A stretch of 64,000 nucleotides of DNA from assembly GCF_014698795.1 (NCBI RefSeq), contig NZ_JACJTR010000001.1, forward strand, positions 248,001 to 312,000, in the 5' to 3' direction. Of this stretch, positions 36,051 to 44,520 are shown one piece after another. The notes beneath the pieces are model-generated. The model was not told the DNA's origin, did not search any database, and saw nothing but the letters and a program-made list of their open reading frames with translations. Within the stretch, counting starts at the first letter, position 1. Each line of letters starts with the position of its first letter. The translations under genes were made by a program, and so were the position numbers. The DNA is from Nostoc sp. FACHB-892. GTDB lineage: Bacteria > Cyanobacteriota > Cyanobacteriia > Cyanobacteriales > Nostocaceae.

Positions 36051-36611
36051 ATGAAACCGTATCCATATATTTATTTAGCGATCGCTCTTATTTTTCTTGC
36101 ATCTTGTCAATCAACAAATATTCCACCCAACTCAAAACCCGATGCCATTCAAGCAACCCCACCTCAAAAAATAGTCACGCTGGATAAGAATTTTAAGATA
36201 GCAAGCGGTCAAACTGTTTATGTTCCTGTCTATTCACATATTTATCATCACAATCGCCAGGAGATTTTCGAGTTAGCAGTTACCCTAAGTATTCGGAATA
36301 CAGATTTGAGCAATCCCATTATCATTACTTCTGTGCGCTACTATAACTCAGATGGTAAATTAGTTAAACAGTATTTGGAGCGCCCCATTCAAATTGATGC
36401 ACTAGCTTCCACAGCTTTTTTTGTCAATAGAAATGATAGCAGTGGAGGCTTAGGCGCAAATTTTATTGTAGAGTGGGTAGCCCAAACAGAAATATCCCAA
36501 CCTATAGTGGAAGCAGTCATGATTGGTACTGACTTTCAGCAAGGAATTTCTTTTATCAGTCCTGGTAGAGTGATTAAAAATCAAAATAACGATAAGCGAT
36601 CGCCTTTGTAA
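36051..36611 (+). CDS. DUF3124 lipoprotein
   Basis: A 186-residue protein with a lipoprotein signal peptide: hydrophobic YIYLAIALIFLASC ends in the lipobox LASC, so Cys becomes the lipidated N-terminus. The rest (SGQTVYVPVYSHIYHHNRQEIFELAVTLSIRNTD in parts, YYNSDGKLVKQYLERPI, FFVNRNDSSGG) fits DUF3124, unknown function. The TTG directly before the ATG is an unlikely start. Confidence 0.8.
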   Translation: MKPYPYIYLAIALIFLASCQSTNIPPNSKPDAIQATPPQKIVTLDKNFKIASGQTVYVPVYSHIYHHNRQEIFELAVTLSIRNTDLSNPIIITSVRYYNSDGKLVKQYLERPIQIDALASTAFFVNRNDSSGGLGANFIVEWVAQTEISQPIVEAVMIGTDFQQGISFISPGRVIKNQNNDKRSPL

Positions 36612-36630
36612 TTTGTAATGATGCTCAAAG

Positions 36631-36724
36631 ACTCGCTCTCAGCGTTCGCGGTAGCGTCTCGTAGAGAAGCCATGCCGTTCGCGTTAGCGTCTCTGAAAGA
36701 GAAGGCTTTACGCTACGCTAACGT
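36631..36724. repeat. Dispersed GCGTCTC-type palindromic repeats
   Basis: Several units such as GCGTTCGCGGTAGCGTCTCG and TTCGCGTTAGCGTCTCTG followed by GGCTTTACGCTACGC. Typical of Nostocales intergenic repeats. Confidence 0.75.
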
Positions 36725-36784
36725 AATTCGTAATTAAGTTTTTCCTCGTTCCCATGAAAATGCATCCATTGAGTCTCTGACTTC

Positions 36785-36961
36785 ATGTTTAACAGGAGAC
36801 AGGAGATTTTAATCAATCAGCAAAAGCTCAAAGGTTCACTCACAAAGCTTAGAGGTTCATCGACAAAGCTCAAAGGTTCACTCACAAAGCTTAGAGGTTC
36901 ATCGACAAAGCTCAAAGGTTCACTCACAAAGCTCAGATTATCCCCAATCCCCAATCCCTAA
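36785..36961 (+). CDS. Possible 58-residue repeat peptide
   Basis: An ATG with AACAGGAGAC close after it opens a 58-codon frame: an N-terminal MFNRRQEILINQQ and then heptapeptide repeats alternating KLKGSLT and KLRGSST, ending LRLSPIPNP. The repeats come from 21-bp DNA units (36823-36936). The stop overlaps the end of the convergent antiporter gene by four bases. It may be only a DNA repeat with an accidental frame; nothing proves translation. The product would be strongly basic. Confidence 0.25.
   Translation: MFNRRQEILINQQKLKGSLTKLRGSSTKLKGSLTKLRGSSTKLKGSLTKLRLSPIPNP
36823..36936. repeat. 21-bp tandem repeat (42-bp dimer)
   Basis: Five full 21-bp units and a partial sixth: AAAGCTCAAAGGTTCACTCAC alternates with AAAGCTTAGAGGTTCATCGAC, so the higher-order period is 42 bp. 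Copies of each type are identical. Confidence 0.92.
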
Positions 36962-38562
36962 TCATCTTCAAGTTTCAACAATTGTTCATCAAGAGTTTGT
37001 ATCCGTCCGCGCACAATTTCTTCTGAAAGAATTCGCTTCCGCATTGCCTCATTGAGCGCTCCTTTTTCTGCCAACAGTAAACGTCGGCGAATGGCTTCAA
37101 GTTTACTGCTGTTGCCACTTCTACCTTCCACCTCATCAGGGCGACGATTATAAAGTTCTCGCAGTGTCTTTTCTGCACCAGCAATTCGTACCTGATAAGC
37201 TGAACGCATCTCTTCATAAACGGCTTTTGGTAATACACCTGATTTCAACAGGCTATCTAATTCATCTTGTGCTGCCTTACCAGTCATTAGCTGGGCTTGT
37301 AATTCTTCAACCTGTTGTTGAGCTTCTGAAAAATTAGATAATTTTAAGCGTTTTACCACCCAAGGCAAACTTAAACCCTGTCCCACTAACGACACCAGCA
37401 CACTACCGAAGACTATAGCAATGAGGACTTCTCGCCCTGGCAGTGTACTGGGTAAGCTCAACGCCAAAGCCATCGAAAGTGAACCTTTGATATTGCCTAA
37501 AAACAGTAAATGTTGCCAGCGCAACGGAATTGGGCGGTCAATCCAACGAATTCCTGCTAGCAATGGATAGACCGTAAGAATTCGTCCGATTTGATAAGCC
37601 AAAACTGCAAATAGAATTGCAGGTAAAGTTCTCCAGAGCGTTATCAGGTCTATTTCTACACCAATTAGCAGAAAAATAAAGGTGTTGACAGTAAAGCTGG
37701 CATATTCCCAGAAACTCAACAAGGTGATGCGGCTAGAAGCAGAAGTATTGCGATAAAGCCCTAAATTACCGAAAATTAATCCAGCGACAACTACAGCCAC
37801 AGCACCCGATACACCGAGAAATTGCCCTACCTGAAAAGTTCCTAATGCAACTGCAACTGTCAGTAACAAACTGCTAAGGGGATCATCTAAACGGGCGAAT
37901 ACAGGGATACTCAAATAGCCCAAGACTAACCCCACTACGCAGCCTCCTAGAGAGATAAATAGCAGTTGTTGGATTCCCTCTAGTAACGTGAGTGAACCTG
38001 TCGAATATACTTGCAAAATCAAGTTGAACGAAACTAGGGCAGCAGCATCGTTGAATAGGGTTTCTCCTTCAACTATGGTTGAAAGCCGGGAAGGCACTGG
38101 TATATCCTTAAACACAGCGATCATGGAAACAGTATCAGTGTTTGCCAGAATTACTCCGACAAATAAGGCAGGTATCCAACTCAGTCCCAACCCAAATTTC
38201 AACAGGACGGCAATAATAGCGCCAGACAGCACAGCCCCTGGCCCAGCTAATAGCGCAATTGGTTTAAAAGTGCTGCGTAGGCGGCTGACATCTGTATTAA
38301 TACCAGCTTCAAAGATAAGAATTGGCAGGAAAAGATTTAAAACAAGGGTTGGATTTAAACCAATCGGGCGAGATAATAGCTCAGTGATTGGTAAACCTGC
38401 TAATACTAAACCTGTAACATAGGGGATTCGCAACCGCCGGGACAGCAGAGCTACACCTGTAGCAAGGAGCAAGAGAATAATTGAAACTTTGACTAATTCT
38501 GTAACATCCACTATTAGGTTTTGAAAAGCTAGTTTGACTTGACTGATAGATTCTCTCCTCAT
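36958..38562 (-). CDS. CPA1-family Na+(K+)/H+ antiporter
   Basis: This 534-residue protein has about 12 membrane segments (residues ~20-400). It shows LFLPILIFEAGI, NTDTVSMIAVF, the ion-site motif EGETLFNDAAALVSFN with ND, and GSLSMALALSLP, all typical of NhaP/CPA1 antiporters. The C-terminal ~130 residues are cytosolic and charged, with coiled-coil character. A second, different CPA1 antiporter is encoded 1.1 kb away at 39715 on the other strand, with a DUF389 protein between. The two share the FND motif but are not recent duplicates. Confidence 0.9.
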   Translation of the reverse strand: MRRESISQVKLAFQNLIVDVTELVKVSIILLLLATGVALLSRRLRIPYVTGLVLAGLPITELLSRPIGLNPTLVLNLFLPILIFEAGINTDVSRLRSTFKPIALLAGPGAVLSGAIIAVLLKFGLGLSWIPALFVGVILANTDTVSMIAVFKDIPVPSRLSTIVEGETLFNDAAALVSFNLILQVYSTGSLTLLEGIQQLLFISLGGCVVGLVLGYLSIPVFARLDDPLSSLLLTVAVALGTFQVGQFLGVSGAVAVVVAGLIFGNLGLYRNTSASSRITLLSFWEYASFTVNTFIFLLIGVEIDLITLWRTLPAILFAVLAYQIGRILTVYPLLAGIRWIDRPIPLRWQHLLFLGNIKGSLSMALALSLPSTLPGREVLIAIVFGSVLVSLVGQGLSLPWVVKRLKLSNFSEAQQQVEELQAQLMTGKAAQDELDSLLKSGVLPKAVYEEMRSAYQVRIAGAEKTLRELYNRRPDEVEGRSGNSSKLEAIRRRLLLAEKGALNEAMRKRILSEEIVRGRIQTLDEQLLKLEDD

Positions 38563-38581
38563 TCATGCCAAATTAGCAACT

Positions 38582-39649
38582 TTAGCGTTTAGGTTCAGAA
38601 CTTCTAATTTCCTCCACTTGACCAACTTCAAAAATTAGAGTGAATGGTTGCCCCATCTCTCGCTTGACAAATTCTTCTAATAACTCTACTTGCCGAGGTG
38701 TGACAGGTTCTCTTGCCCGGACGCTCAAACGGATTTCTGGCGGATTTGTCAACCAATTGGTATTACTGTTAAGCAACTGCAATCGCCCAAAGGTGACAGT
38801 TCGGTTTAATAATGCCCGTCGTAAGCTAGTTTCTAGTTGCGCTTGTCGTACAAGTCGGGCAAAGCTGACTCCCAAAGGAATTAGCAGGACAGCTGTCAAA
38901 GCCATAGTCCAAATTAGGGGCCTATGTGCCCGTGCCATAGAAGTGTAACCTGCGACTAAGAATGTCACCATACAGGAGAGGGCAATACCTAATAAGTTGG
39001 TGAGATAAAGTAGGGTTGCCCCGAAACTTAGTGACCAATTTGCTTGTGCCAAGCCTAAGCCAATCACACAGATGGGAGGCATGAGGGCAACAGCGATCGC
39101 AGTTCCCGCTAAACTAGTAGATATTTTCGTCTCAACTTTCGCATAGCCACTGATACCACCAGCTGCTACCGCAATCCCTAAATCCAGCAATGTTGGTTTT
39201 GAACGAGCCAGTATCTCGCTACCATATCTGGGCAAACCCACCAACCAACCCAGAGTAAAAGCGATCGCTACCGCTAAAACTGTGCCCACTACTACAGCAA
39301 TCACACCCTTGCGAAACAAAGTAATATCTGCTTGCAAAGCACCAAAAGCTAACCCGCGAATCGGCAACATTAGGGGTGCAATGATCATCGCACCAATAAT
39401 CACGGCCGCACTGTTGGACAATAAACCTAAAGTAGCGATCGCACAGGAGCTAATAATTAAAATTATGTAAGCTGAGTCTAGGGTTGATTCTGCCAGCAGG
39501 TCTGTTTGTAGCTGTTGGAGTTGTTCTGGCTGCGAACCCCGGCGGCGGAAATTTTTAAAGCGGTCTCGAATGTTATTACCCAAGACCTTCCTCCTAAATA
39601 CTCGGTTAATCGTCAAATCTTCATTCTTTGCTAATTTAAAGTCTGACAT
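38582..39649 (-). CDS. DUF389 membrane protein
   Basis: A 355-residue protein with an N-terminal charged stretch, about six membrane segments (residues ~55-265) and a soluble C-terminal domain (~290-350). LIISSCAIATLGLLSNSAAVIIGAMIIAPLMLPI (in parts) is the hallmark of DUF389 (TIGR00341-like hydrophobic domain). Its stop is 20 bp from the start of the downstream antiporter gene on the same strand (38562), so the two are probably one operon. Function unknown; the link with antiporters suggests ion homeostasis. Confidence 0.87.
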   Translation of the reverse strand: MSDFKLAKNEDLTINRVFRRKVLGNNIRDRFKNFRRRGSQPEQLQQLQTDLLAESTLDSAYIILIISSCAIATLGLLSNSAAVIIGAMIIAPLMLPIRGLAFGALQADITLFRKGVIAVVVGTVLAVAIAFTLGWLVGLPRYGSEILARSKPTLLDLGIAVAAGGISGYAKVETKISTSLAGTAIAVALMPPICVIGLGLAQANWSLSFGATLLYLTNLLGIALSCMVTFLVAGYTSMARAHRPLIWTMALTAVLLIPLGVSFARLVRQAQLETSLRRALLNRTVTFGRLQLLNSNTNWLTNPPEIRLSVRAREPVTPRQVELLEEFVKREMGQPFTLIFEVGQVEEIRSSEPKR

Positions 39650-39714
39650 TGAATTGATGTCATCTGAAAATAGTCAGATAATTATTGGTGCAAAATTATA
39701 CCAGGAATTTTTTT

Positions 39715-41280
39715 ATGGTACTTGAATCCGCGATCGCCGAGGAAGTTATTACCGACAATCTCAAGCAGTTTCTATTGGTACTTTCGGTGTCTCTAGGCGT
39801 GGCGACACTACCGCAGATATTTAGCTGGTTTCGCAATATACCATACACCTTGCTACTGGTAATTGTCGGATTAGGGTTGGCGTTGGTTGATGTCCGTTTA
39901 GTAACGCTTTCCCCGGAATTAATTTTGTTCATTTTTTTACCACCCTTGTTATTTGAAGCCGCCTGGAATTTGAAATGGTCAGACTTGAAGCGGGATTTAG
40001 TACCAATTTGCCTATATGCAGTGTTCGGGGTGGTAATTGCGATCGCAGGGGTGGCGATCGCTCTCAATCAACTCGTTGGTATTTCTCTCACTACAGCTTT
40101 ACTCATCGCCGCCAGTCTATCTGCCACTGACCCTGTTTCTGTCACCGCTTTGTTTCGGCAACTCGGCGTAGGTACTCGTCTTGTCACCTTAATGGAGGGC
40201 GAAAGCTTGTTCAATGATGGCATGGCTGTAGTTGCCTTTGGTTTTTTGGTAGCCTTATCTTTGGGAACTGTGGAATTGGAATTCCAGCCAATTTTATTGC
40301 AGTTATTTACAGTTGTTGGCATCGGTGTAGGGGTGGGAGCTTTTATTGGATTTGGTATTTCCTACCTCACCCAGCGTTTCGATTTGCCCTTAGTGGAACA
40401 ATCTTTAACCTTGGTTTCCGCTTACGGCACTTACCTGATTATTGAAGACTTAGGCGGTTCTGGGGTAATTGGAGTTGTCACCACAGGTTTAATTTTAGGC
40501 AACTTTGGCTCTCGTATCGGCATGAATCCCCGCACTCGGGTTATTGTCTCCGAATTTTGGGAATTTTTGGCGTTCTTTGTTAACTCTATCGTCTTCCTAC
40601 TAATTGGCGACCAAATACGCTTTGCGAGTTTAGGCGAAAACTTGCAAATCATTATGGTGACAGTGGCAGCAATGATTTTAATGCGGGCAGTTGCTATTTA
40701 CATTCTCAGCAAATTGAGCGTTAGCATCACTAAATCAGACATTTCTTTACCAGAACAAACTATCCTCTGGTGGGGTGGGTTACGAGGTTCCGTTTCCATT
40801 GCCCTGGCATTGAGTGTATCGACAATGCTGCCAGAGCGAGAAAAAATTATTGCTACAGTGTTTGGGGTAGTTTTATTTACTCTACTTGTTCAGGGATTGA
40901 CTATCAAACCTTTGCTAGAAAAACTCAATTTGCTAGGTGATGCACCCTTACGTGAGCAATATTTAGAATTTGTTGCCCGTCATGTTGCCTTAGAACGCGT
41001 TCTAGAACATCTCCAGGCAGACAAACGCCCAGGTATTGACCCAGAATTTCGTCGTTATCAAGAGACACTAATCAAAGGTGAACTTGCAGATTTACGGATA
41101 GAAATTGACAAATTACAGGGTGAATATCCCAATCTTCAGAGTTTTACGACAGAACAGTTCCGAGGAGAACTGTTGGCCATTGAGGCAGATACTTATGCAG
41201 AATTTGTCAGGTCTGGTCGGTTAAATAAAGAACTTGCTTCTCTGCTGGAGGATGTTTTGCAAAATGGTGATCAAAAATAA
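39715..41280 (+). CDS. CPA1-family Na+/H+ antiporter
   Basis: From the ATG at 39715 (AGGA about nine bases upstream) the protein has 521 residues. Twelve or so membrane segments carry ILFIFLPPLLFEAAWN, SATDPVSVTALF, EGESLFNDGMAVVAFG with the ND ion site, and GGLRGSVSIALALS, the CPA1/NhaP signature. A soluble C-terminal tail of ~110 residues follows (HVALERVLEHLQADKRPG). It is divergent from the DUF389/antiporter operon. Distinct from the antiporter at 36958, closer to the plant SOS1/NhaP side by these motifs. Confidence 0.9.
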   Translation: MVLESAIAEEVITDNLKQFLLVLSVSLGVATLPQIFSWFRNIPYTLLLVIVGLGLALVDVRLVTLSPELILFIFLPPLLFEAAWNLKWSDLKRDLVPICLYAVFGVVIAIAGVAIALNQLVGISLTTALLIAASLSATDPVSVTALFRQLGVGTRLVTLMEGESLFNDGMAVVAFGFLVALSLGTVELEFQPILLQLFTVVGIGVGVGAFIGFGISYLTQRFDLPLVEQSLTLVSAYGTYLIIEDLGGSGVIGVVTTGLILGNFGSRIGMNPRTRVIVSEFWEFLAFFVNSIVFLLIGDQIRFASLGENLQIIMVTVAAMILMRAVAIYILSKLSVSITKSDISLPEQTILWWGGLRGSVSIALALSVSTMLPEREKIIATVFGVVLFTLLVQGLTIKPLLEKLNLLGDAPLREQYLEFVARHVALERVLEHLQADKRPGIDPEFRRYQETLIKGELADLRIEIDKLQGEYPNLQSFTTEQFRGELLAIEADTYAEFVRSGRLNKELASLLEDVLQNGDQK

Positions 41281-41444
41281 GGGTTATATCAATTTTGGAT
41301 TTTAGATTTTGAATGTTGGATTAAGAGTCAATATAGTAGTTTAAGTAGAATGCATTACGCTAAAGGCTAACACGCCGCTCTATTTACTATGTCAAATCCT
41401 TAGAGGATGTCTGAGAAGTATCAAAGATTTGTTGATCCCCCCTA

Positions 41445-41498
41445 ACCCCCTTAAAAAAGAGGGAATAAGAGACTCAAAGTCCCCCTTTTTAAGGGGGG
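41445..41498. repeat. Imperfect hairpin repeat
   Basis: ACCCCCTTAAAAAAGAGGGA pairs with TCCCCCTTTTTAAGGGGGG. The same C-rich/TTAAAAA core is inside the MITE at 28545-28680. It lies between convergent antiporter and GMC genes and may end both. Confidence 0.7.
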
Positions 41499-41530
41499 TT
41501 TCTAAGCGTTCAGCCCATACAACAAACTTT

Positions 41531-43471
41531 TCAGAAGTTAATTGCAGCGTGTTGGAGAATAACATCACTTGCTTTTTCACTAATCATATATATAGGCGTT
41601 ACAATAAAAAATCCAGGAATAAAAGGAAATACCGATGCATCTACCACGCGCAAATTCTGTGTTCCATATACTCGGAAGTCACCATCTAAGACTGCCATTC
41701 TGTCATCTTTATGTCCAATTTTACAAGTCCCACAAGCGTGGTGTCCCCAAGCTTCATCTTTGATAAACTTCTTAATTTCATGTTGTTCATCTATACTTTT
41801 CCCTGGTAGCATTTCGGCTTTTGTGAACAGCTGAGTACGTTCTGTCAATCGTCTGACAAATTCTACTCCTTCGACAACAGATAGTAAGTCTTCTTGGTTG
41901 GGATCATTACCTTCATCGAAGTATTTAAAATTAATTTCTGGAATATCTCTAGGATCAGTTGTTCTGAGTGTTACTGACCCGGCTGTGTTGTTGGTATGAG
42001 CCTTGAGTATGGCCCAGGTAAAAAGATTTTTATACTTACCAATGTCTTCAGAGTATTTGAGAAAGTAACCTTTAAAAAAAGCTGGTAGTCCAAAAATAAA
42101 TAAGTCAGGTTCTGGTCTATCTCTGTGCGATTTCTTGATAATTCCCAAGACAGCTCCATTAGTTACATATACACCTGATTTAGAACGATTCCATTCTAAT
42201 AAACAAGTATCGCTAATTTTCTGTTTGGGTTGGGGTTCGGTAAATGTACAATTATCCAGGATGCTAAAGTCTTGATTCATCTCACTCACCACACCTACTT
42301 CGTAACGATCCTGTAAATTTGTACCAACTCCTGGAAGATCCACTCGGACTTCTATTCCTAAATTAGTTAATTCTTCTTTCGGGCCAATTCCAGATAGCTT
42401 AAGTATTTGGGGAGTATTAAAAGCACCTCCAGACAAGATGACTTCTTTTTTCATAAAAACTGTCTGCCTGTCTTGGGAGTTGTTTTCTGTCTTATCTGCT
42501 AGAGGATCTGCACGATATATGTGTTTACCTTCAAGATACTCTACACCGATCGCAGTGTTGTTTTCATCAAACAAAACCTTAGTTACCAATGCATGAGTTT
42601 TTACAATCAATCGGTCGGGAAACTGGCGTTCGGTTTGGCGAATATATTCCCTTGTACCAGTACGTTTTCCATCCTTGACAGCGAGTGGAATGGAAAAAAC
42701 ACCTTCACCACTGGCTTTGGTAATTTTCCAGTCATTGGGGTCTAAAAGTGTGTCTAAAAACTCCAGAGGATCTTTTTGCCGTAGTTTGAGAAAAGCTAAT
42801 ATGTTAGCTAAGAAACTCTTAAAAACTACCTTAATTACTTGGGGTAGACTTTTACCCTGTTCTCCTAAAGCTTGAACAGCAGATTTGACGATAACTTTTA
42901 GGAGTTGGCGATCGCGCACAACTAACTTAGGATCTGCTAAGTTGGTTGTTAGCCAGCCATCAAAGCCGTGGCGAGTAGGATTATGATTTGGGTCAATGGG
43001 GCGATCAAGATAATTGCAGCGCTCTAGCCTTTCAAAATATTTCCGCATATTATCGCTGTTCCAGGAAGCATCTCCTGTAATTGCCGCAATTTTGTCCCAG
43101 TCACTGTTGTGAGGATACACCGTAATCATCGCATTATGACCAGTGCATCCTCCCAACATCCCGGCTCGCGGATATAGAATACCCTTATGCTCTGGGCTAA
43201 ACTTAGAATCACGCCGCTGTTGCTCTTCACTGGAGTAATGTTTAACAAAAAAATCCCACCTCAGATCCTCATCTTCTGTCGCCCGTGCATGAAATGCTGG
43301 TACTGAGTAAGTGTAGCGTTCTCTATCTTTGCCTTTTTCATCGCGTAACGGATCGCCACCTGCTTCTAGCAACAAAACTTTGTATCCTGCTTTGGCTAAA
43401 TTTGCAGCTACTGGGCCTCCTCCAGCGCCTGAACCAACAACGATATAGTCGTACTCAGCTTCTTTATTCAT
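41531..43471 (-). CDS. GMC-family FAD oxidoreductase, third gene of the peroxidase operon
   Basis: This 646-residue protein starts with the FAD dinucleotide fold YIVVGSGAGGGPVAANLAKAGYKVLLLEAGG (in parts), followed by GMC motifs: GMLGGCTGHNAMITVY, ILSGGAFNTPQILKLSGIG and the C-terminal active-site region GHHACGTCKIG plus VVDASVFPFIPG. GMC enzymes oxidise alcohols such as choline, glucose or aryl/alkyl alcohols. Its gene follows the catalase-related gene by 69 bp on the same strand, so I infer it acts on an alcohol or hydroperoxide product of the two haem enzymes. Not a sugar-type GMC by length; substrate unknown. Confidence 0.88.
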   Translation of the reverse strand: MNKEAEYDYIVVGSGAGGGPVAANLAKAGYKVLLLEAGGDPLRDEKGKDRERYTYSVPAFHARATEDEDLRWDFFVKHYSSEEQQRRDSKFSPEHKGILYPRAGMLGGCTGHNAMITVYPHNSDWDKIAAITGDASWNSDNMRKYFERLERCNYLDRPIDPNHNPTRHGFDGWLTTNLADPKLVVRDRQLLKVIVKSAVQALGEQGKSLPQVIKVVFKSFLANILAFLKLRQKDPLEFLDTLLDPNDWKITKASGEGVFSIPLAVKDGKRTGTREYIRQTERQFPDRLIVKTHALVTKVLFDENNTAIGVEYLEGKHIYRADPLADKTENNSQDRQTVFMKKEVILSGGAFNTPQILKLSGIGPKEELTNLGIEVRVDLPGVGTNLQDRYEVGVVSEMNQDFSILDNCTFTEPQPKQKISDTCLLEWNRSKSGVYVTNGAVLGIIKKSHRDRPEPDLFIFGLPAFFKGYFLKYSEDIGKYKNLFTWAILKAHTNNTAGSVTLRTTDPRDIPEINFKYFDEGNDPNQEDLLSVVEGVEFVRRLTERTQLFTKAEMLPGKSIDEQHEIKKFIKDEAWGHHACGTCKIGHKDDRMAVLDGDFRVYGTQNLRVVDASVFPFIPGFFIVTPIYMISEKASDVILQHAAINF

Positions 43472-43540
43472 AATTTTTGTTTATTGAAATTTTTCTCTGC
43501 GCCTCTACCTGAGGTAAATATTTAATGCCCAATATTTTAT

Positions 43541-44452
43541 CTACCGATTCCGAAATCGTTGATGTCTAAAAAATAGCTGACTATCACCATAAAATGAGGA
43601 TACAAATTCCGACGTGGTTTCAATATGTCCGATGACCTTAGCATTTTGACGGTTATCACTTTTATCTGTAGCGTCTTCAGGACTGACGCCATAGACAGAA
43701 TATAATGATGTTCCGGCTGGTATTGTAGCCAAGTCATTCCTAAAATCATGTGGCGGACTTTCAGGAAACTTGATATTTGGATTAGGAACAAGAAAAACCT
43801 GGGCGGGATAATAAGCTTTACTTTCTTTCTGCCCGTGTTGGTCAATCTCTCCCAAATTCTCTAAATAGAGTTTTGTCGGATATTTAGTAACTCGACTAAA
43901 GATTAAGTTGGTGACAATAGGCCCAAAGCTCTTAGCTACCGGAACGATATTTGATAATTCATTAGCGAAGAAATTATAGTTTTTATCTTGTCCGACTAAA
44001 GATACTAAAGCAGAGAAATTTTCCGATGCATTATCATCCACAAATAACTTGATGGCAAGACCTGGAGCAAATCCGCGATCGCTTGGCTCTCCAGTGACAG
44101 ATAACCGTAAAAGTCCGTAGTTTGCTCCCTTAAACAAACCAGAAAAAGAAGTATTAATCGTTGGGACAAACTTTATTTTAGCAACACTACCGTGGGCATG
44201 AATTGCTTTTTTCCAGTTACTAGGTGCTTCATCTAATTGACGATCCATCTTAGTTTTCAAAGCAGTCAAAAACAAACTTACGATATCAATTTTCCTTAGA
44301 GGAGGAAGTTGATCATATTTAGACTTAATAATTCTAGAGTTCCACAAAAAATCTTGTTTTTGAGCAGCTTTCCAGGACTGATAATCTTCAGGCAATGAAC
44401 CCAAATCTTGAGCATTATGCCAAAATTTCCGAATTTCTTCTAAATGTTGCAT
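43541..44452 (-). CDS. Catalase-related haem protein (hydroperoxide lyase/allene oxide synthase type)
   Basis: The start at 44452 (MQHLEEIRKFW) has AAGGAG eight bases upstream; the upstream ATG at 44470 has none. 303 residues, far shorter than a true catalase (~480). Segments AIHAHGSVAKIKFVP, GLFKGANYGLLRLSVTGEP and the C-terminal SSFYGDSQLFFRHQRFRNR mark it as a catalase superfamily relative. It lies 68 bp after the COX-like peroxidase gene. From memory, Nostoc punctiforme has a linoleate 10S-dioxygenase next to a catalase-related 10S-hydroperoxide lyase, so this pair is a good match. The haem ligand residue is not certain from reading. Confidence 0.75.
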   Translation of the reverse strand: MQHLEEIRKFWHNAQDLGSLPEDYQSWKAAQKQDFLWNSRIIKSKYDQLPPLRKIDIVSLFLTALKTKMDRQLDEAPSNWKKAIHAHGSVAKIKFVPTINTSFSGLFKGANYGLLRLSVTGEPSDRGFAPGLAIKLFVDDNASENFSALVSLVGQDKNYNFFANELSNIVPVAKSFGPIVTNLIFSRVTKYPTKLYLENLGEIDQHGQKESKAYYPAQVFLVPNPNIKFPESPPHDFRNDLATIPAGTSLYSVYGVSPEDATDKSDNRQNAKVIGHIETTSEFVSSFYGDSQLFFRHQRFRNR

Positions 44453-44520
44453 TTTATTACTCCTTTGCATATATCAAGTAGTCAGAATTATGAATTTATA
44501 ATTCTGACTACTTAGGTCTT

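Noticed and set aside
36823..36936. CRISPR array
   Set aside because: Units are contiguous 21-bp tandem copies with no unique spacers.
43541..44452. True catalase
   Set aside because: At 303 residues it is too short, and I cannot find the usual RxxxY haem-ligand motif.
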